This document shows, piece by piece, positions 21,919-25,982 of a stretch of 25,982 nucleotides of DNA (the first letter of the stretch is position 1; the number at the start of each line of letters is the position of its first letter). The translations under genes were made by a program, and so were the position numbers. This stretch comes from Natronoplasma sp964602715 (lineage in GTDB: Archaea > Thermoplasmatota > Thermoplasmata > Halarchaeoplasmatales > Halarchaeoplasmataceae). Location: NCBI GenBank assembly GCA_964602715.1, contig CAZRSB010000024.1, positions 1-25,982 of the forward strand, written 5' to 3'. The notes under the pieces are model-generated. The model was given only the letters and a program-made list of their open reading frames with translations. It was not told where the DNA came from and did not search any database.

Positions 21919-24900
21919 ATGAAAAGTGAAAATGAAATTAAAAGTGGAGTGATTACTATCGCTATAGCGGCACTATTGGTACTATCGATTTTATCTATGG
22001 CTACTGTTGGTGTTCAAGCAGAGGACTCCAACACAGTTCGCGTTGAAGAGGAAGGCTCAGAGATGGACTCTAGTATTATGAGAGATGTTCTCGATAATAT
22101 CGGATCCGATACATATGAGCCTATCGACAGACCAGATGTTTTAGATCCTGAGATAGCAGAGATTCTAGCAGGCTCAGGTTCAACAGAAGAGCGTACGGGT
22201 CTTAACAATGATGACGTTGGGATATTGACAGATCCTCACACAATAGATCAACACCACGTTGAACCGGTACACGATATGGGTATAACAGGAGAAGGAGTTA
22301 CCGTTTCGCTGATGGATACAGGTTTCGACATGGCTCACCCTGATTTGGTAGGTACAAACGCTGTGTTTGAATATGATAATGAAACCATGCCTGAAGAATA
22401 CGGGATCTATGATGGACATCCGATCGCCTTTGATCCGGTTTCTATGATAGACTACGTTGTCGATGGGGAGATAAGCCAAGACTATGAGGCAGTTCCAGGA
22501 GATTACACTGCAGATGGAGAAACAATTTATGATAACAGCTGGTACGTGGATACTACTTATGAAAATACTACTTACGAGATCGAGGAAAATAATGAAACTG
22601 TCGTAGTGGCTGACTTTAGCGTCAAAGAAGAAAACATCACATATACGATGCCCGAAACTGTAGATGACGAAGAGACGGTCAGATTCGGTCTTCATCCAGA
22701 TGAAAAACTGAGAGAATGGTATGGTGAAAGGCCAGCAGTACTCTTGACCCAGGACGAGGAAGGCGATTGGACCAATGTTTATGTTGACCTGATGAATGAT
22801 AGAGAATTTGACGAGCAGACTGAAGCATGGATAGATGGCGGGGATCCAGAGTCCGAAGCTATCAATAAAGATATAACTGGAGATGGAATCGCTGACGCAT
22901 CCGGAGGTATGCTTTACTACGTTGCTGATGGTGAAATGCCGATCCCATATTCTGATCACATGAGAGAGACGATCAATACTATAATCAACCTATACATGGG
23001 TTATCCACCAGGAACTATCGGAGAACTCATGGAAGATTATGAGGATGCATGGGAATTTGTCGTTGGTGAAGATTTCCATACAACACCTGAAGACGGAGAG
23101 ATGGTCGCCCTGATGGGTGATTTCAACACCTTTGGCGGTGATGGAGCACACGGTACTTGGACCGCTTCAGCGGTTTCAGGACAAGCAGTGACTGGTGTAC
23201 CAGATGAGATGTTAGTCGAGGAGGCTGAAGAAGAGGAAAGCCCGTATCCCCCAGGAGAACCCGGTGAAGGTCTTCCACGAGGACTATCACCAGACGCTGA
23301 AATTATACCGATGGGCAGGTTCTTTGACTACTTACCATATGATAATATATTGAACGTTGTGCAAACTGGCGTTCCGATAACCTATTCGTCGATATTCTTC
23401 ACGGCTGAGGGTTACACAGGTGATGTTTCAATAACTTGCGATTCTGCAGACATAGCTTCCAGCAGCTTTGGAAGGACTATAGATGAGAATCATGGTGGTC
23501 TCAATTTCTTTGAGAGGTTATTTGATTATGTTGGAACTCAACACACTCAAAATACTCTCTTCATAAATTCTCAAGGTAATGAAGGAAGTGGATTCGGAAC
23601 TGTGAGTGCGCCATCTGGTGCACAAGGAGTATTATCCGTAGGAGCATCTGGAAATCAGATGTACAGGGTCGATCCATGGAGAATGGACGACGGTTTAGAA
23701 GAAGGCTGGTACGGTGAAGTCACCGGCATGACAAGTACAGGTCCGCATTCGAAAGGATCACACGGACCGGATATAATGACCAACGGTCAATTTGGATATG
23801 GAGCCGATCCAGTAAATCAACAGCTTGCCAACATCGGAGGCTTCGAAGGTGCTACTTCTTGGACGCTTTGGTCCGGTACTAGCTTATCCGCTCCGAACGC
23901 GGCCGGAATAGCAGCATTGGTCTTCCAGGCATATGAGGAAGCTCATGGAGAAGCTCCTGATTCAGAGATGTTGAAGAACATGGTGATGCAGGGCGCTGCT
24001 GATATGAACAACAGTCCACACAGCCAGGGACCTGGCGACGCCAATGCTCTTGCATCTGTTGAGATAGCTCAGGGCGAAGGTCTGTATTCTGAAGAATCCC
24101 AGTGGAGACCCGGTACGAACCCAGATATTGGTGAACACGTAGAACATCATGTGAACATGATGGAGCCAGGTGAAAGTGTGACAGACGAATTGACCTTAGA
24201 GAACTGGGCTGATGACGATATCAGTTACCAAATGGGTGCTTACAAGGAAGAGAAAGTCGGAGAAACACAACTAGAACTTGAGAGTGGCACCGAGGAAAGA
24301 GATCCAAGAGTTGTGATTAAAGAAACAGGAATATACGAACTCATCTATAACGAAACTAATGATAATTGGGATCTTTCCGAAGATCCGATAGCAACATTAG
24401 ACGATCCAGATGCAGATTTATTCAGGTTTGGAGTGCATTCCCCAGAACCGGTCGTAACCCACCCAGTATTTGGCCCGATAGAGGTACAAAGTCTAGTTGA
24501 ATTCTACAACTGGGAAGATGTCAATGAAAACGAGTCTTTCGATGGATGGGAAGAAAGAGCAAGAATCGGCTATACATGGGGAGACATGGGCGGTGATTAC
24601 TTCACAATACACGACGCACTCGAGAGAGCAGATGATGGAATAGTAGTACAGATGAACAACTTAATGGCAGAGTTCATGGAGGAACCATTCGAGTTCACAT
24701 TGAACATAGAGCAGTACAACCAAGAGGAATGGGATTGGATAGAAATAGAAGACGATTTCGGCACAATAGGTGAAGGAGAAACTCTTGAATACAATATCAC
24801 CGCTGACGTACCTGAAGATGCGATAAAAGGTATCTACGGCGGCAAATTGATGATAGAAGATGATCACACTACCAGACAGATACCCATAACGATAACAGTC

Positions 24901-25982
24901 GGTGAATATACGGACTTAGAAGAACCGATGCACTTCGGAGCAGCAGAAGGTGAAGACGAGCATGGAATATACAGGAACGACAGATTGTTCGGAAGCTGGG
25001 AAGGCGGTCTAACTGGAGATTGGAGATTCTACACGTTCCATCTAGAAGAAAATATTTCTGAAAGAAATATCAAACTAGAACTTGACTTCGATTACGAAGA
25101 AAGTCACATGGCCGCATTTTTGCTCGGTGGAGCAGAGCATGATGACTTAGGACTCGGAGCGATGACTGAAGATCCGTTCAGTCTGATGATGCCAGAAAGA
25201 TATGGTGTCAATACTCTAGAGACCCAACATCAGACGGATTTTGATGGTGGAGATCAAGTTGCTTTCCAGATAGATGAGCTAGATTCAGGAACTTACATGA
25301 TCGCAGTGCAAAGTCAGGGAATATCAGGTTACGAGCCTTATGATGAATTCGAAGGAACTCTAAAAACGGTTCCTGCTGCAACTAATGAATCTACAGTATT
25401 AGGCCCCGAAAAAGCCACAATGCATGGAACTCTAGATTATATCCCTGAAGATGCTGAAGATGGTGAAGTAAATGTTTCCTTTGAATATACGTTAACTGGT
25501 AACTGGGAGCAAACTGAACCACAGACCATGACAGAACCTGGTGATTTTGAGGCTATTGTTGAAGGACTAGAAGTAGGAGAAGAGTATCAATTTAGATCAG
25601 TAGTTGAGTGGTTCGATGGAACAGAAGATCATGTTGAAAGATCAGTTCCAGATACTTTCACAACTCAAAATATGCCACCTGAGTTGGTCCTTGATCCTGC
25701 CGAAGGAGATATAGTGTTTGGAGATTATCTGACGATCAGTGCTGAATTAGAGAATGAAGATCATCCGGGCGAGATGATAGCATATGCAGAGTTGACATTG
25801 GATGAGTGGTATGAAGCTGATGGTGAAGTAGCAGAGTTCGATATACCTGTCAAACTGAGTCAAGGAACTCATAGCTACGAATTGTACGTAGAAGACGAAC
25901 ACGGCAATTATAATGAAACCTCAGTCACATTCATGGTAGAGAATCATCCTGGACCGGAACCCACATTGAATATCATGGAGCC
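21919..25982 (+). CDS. Giant secreted subtilase (S8), C-terminus beyond the window
   Basis: At least 1354 codons, open to the window end. Signal peptide: residues 1-34, hydrophobic core VITIAIAALLVLSILSMATV. An acidic propeptide-like stretch runs to about 110. The S8 catalytic triad is readable: Asp133 in LMDTGFDMAHPDL, His411 in GAHGTWTASAVSG, Ser655 in WSGTSLSAPNAAG; the oxyanion Asn is Asn554 (INSQGNEG). Asp-to-His is 278 residues, about 240 more than in subtilisin, as in pyrolysin/tripeptidyl-peptidase-II-type enzymes. After residue 700 several beta-sandwich domains follow, one FN3-like (TVLGPEKATMHGTLDY) near 1160-1240 and one near 1250-1340. The ATG at 21919 has GGAGG 7 bases ahead. Confidence 0.9.
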   Translation, partial: MKSENEIKSGVITIAIAALLVLSILSMATVGVQAEDSNTVRVEEEGSEMDSSIMRDVLDNIGSDTYEPIDRPDVLDPEIAEILAGSGSTEERTGLNNDDVGILTDPHTIDQHHVEPVHDMGITGEGVTVSLMDTGFDMAHPDLVGTNAVFEYDNETMPEEYGIYDGHPIAFDPVSMIDYVVDGEISQDYEAVPGDYTADGETIYDNSWYVDTTYENTTYEIEENNETVVVADFSVKEENITYTMPETVDDEETVRFGLHPDEKLREWYGERPAVLLTQDEEGDWTNVYVDLMNDREFDEQTEAWIDGGDPESEAINKDITGDGIADASGGMLYYVADGEMPIPYSDHMRETINTIINLYMGYPPGTIGELMEDYEDAWEFVVGEDFHTTPEDGEMVALMGDFNTFGGDGAHGTWTASAVSGQAVTGVPDEMLVEEAEEEESPYPPGEPGEGLPRGLSPDAEIIPMGRFFDYLPYDNILNVVQTGVPITYSSIFFTAEGYTGDVSITCDSADIASSSFGRTIDENHGGLNFFERLFDYVGTQHTQNTLFINSQGNEGSGFGTVSAPSGAQGVLSVGASGNQMYRVDPWRMDDGLEEGWYGEVTGMTSTGPHSKGSHGPDIMTNGQFGYGADPVNQQLANIGGFEGATSWTLWSGTSLSAPNAAGIAALVFQAYEEAHGEAPDSEMLKNMVMQGAADMNNSPHSQGPGDANALASVEIAQGEGLYSEESQWRPGTNPDIGEHVEHHVNMMEPGESVTDELTLENWADDDISYQMGAYKEEKVGETQLELESGTEERDPRVVIKETGIYELIYNETNDNWDLSEDPIATLDDPDADLFRFGVHSPEPVVTHPVFGPIEVQSLVEFYNWEDVNENESFDGWEERARIGYTWGDMGGDYFTIHDALERADDGIVVQMNNLMAEFMEEPFEFTLNIEQYNQEEWDWIEIEDDFGTIGEGETLEYNITADVPEDAIKGIYGGKLMIEDDHTTRQIPITITVGEYTDLEEPMHFGAAEGEDEHGIYRNDRLFGSWEGGLTGDWRFYTFHLEENISERNIKLELDFDYEESHMAAFLLGGAEHDDLGLGAMTEDPFSLMMPERYGVNTLETQHQTDFDGGDQVAFQIDELDSGTYMIAVQSQGISGYEPYDEFEGTLKTVPAATNESTVLGPEKATMHGTLDYIPEDAEDGEVNVSFEYTLTGNWEQTEPQTMTEPGDFEAIVEGLEVGEEYQFRSVVEWFDGTEDHVERSVPDTFTTQNMPPELVLDPAEGDIVFGDYLTISAELENEDHPGEMIAYAELTLDEWYEADGEVAEFDIPVKLSQGTHSYELYVEDEHGNYNETSVTFMVENHPGPEPTLNIME

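Noticed and set aside
22180..22959. Long minus-strand open frame (259 codons)
   Set aside because: It lies wholly inside the plus-strand subtilase, whose Asp region and signal peptide are unmistakable; the antisense protein has no recognisable feature.
1..25982. CRISPR array, tRNA or rRNA genes
   Set aside because: I saw no regularly spaced direct repeats and no cloverleaf or conserved rRNA segments on either strand; the repeats in 4052-5593 are protein HEAT units.

Overview
This window looks like a chromosomal segment of an archaeon, most likely a euryarchaeote. The evidence is archaeal housekeeping genes (Alba, two-domain Cdc48, KsgA/Dim1, archaellin, four-subunit 2-oxoacid:ferredoxin oxidoreductase, PRC-barrel, UPF0200 kinase), AT-rich intergenic TATA boxes about 25-30 nt ahead of many starts, and Shine-Dalgarno (SD) sequences of the GGAGGTGATC type inside operons. 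Proteins are AT-rich-coded and unusually acidic (Asp/Glu-rich adenylate kinase, amphi-Trp protein, secreted proteins), which hints at a salt-adapted lineage. That is inference, and I cannot name the genus.

Layout. 1-1844: one polytopic membrane protein between two similar hairpin sequences, then about 1.09 kb without an intact gene; this stretch carries what I read as a badly decayed IS200/IS605-type tnpB. 1845-4016: a MoaE homologue lacking the key lysine, a CofE-like F420 ligase family protein, and Alba. 4052-6798: a 14-unit HEAT-repeat protein divergent from a membrane-anchored coiled-coil protein with three zinc ribbons. 6811-10185 (minus): KsgA, PRC-barrel protein, Cdc48. 10382-13956: a secreted CARDB-type protein convergent with an orphan archaellin, then a GT2 glycosyltransferase. 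14030-18629: a small hypothetical, the porGDAB operon, adenylate kinase divergent from it, and a macrodomain protein whose stop codon overlaps that of adenylate kinase. 18924-21727: an amphi-Trp protein and an ArsR-type regulator sharing one TATA region, a membrane protein, a UPF0200 kinase and NAD synthetase. 21919-end: the first 1354 codons of a very large secreted subtilase, cut by the window edge.

Functions. Most of the window is core metabolism and protein/RNA maintenance: acetyl-CoA/ferredoxin metabolism (porGDAB), nucleotide and NAD cofactors (adk, nadE, UPF0200), ribosome maturation (ksgA), proteostasis (cdc48), chromatin (alba), and the cell surface (archaellin, CARDB protein, subtilase). 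Most single genes have a TATA box placed for leaderless or short-leader transcripts, while the por operon uses SD motifs that overlap upstream stop codons (translational coupling). I found no CRISPR array, rRNA, tRNA or intact mobile element. The items most worth a second look are the MoaE with Lys119 replaced by Glu, the adenylate kinase with an altered P-loop and enlarged NMP region, the giant subtilase with about 240 extra residues between Asp and His and a hairpin at its predicted mRNA 5' end, the tnpB relic, and the HEAT/zinc-ribbon divergent pair.
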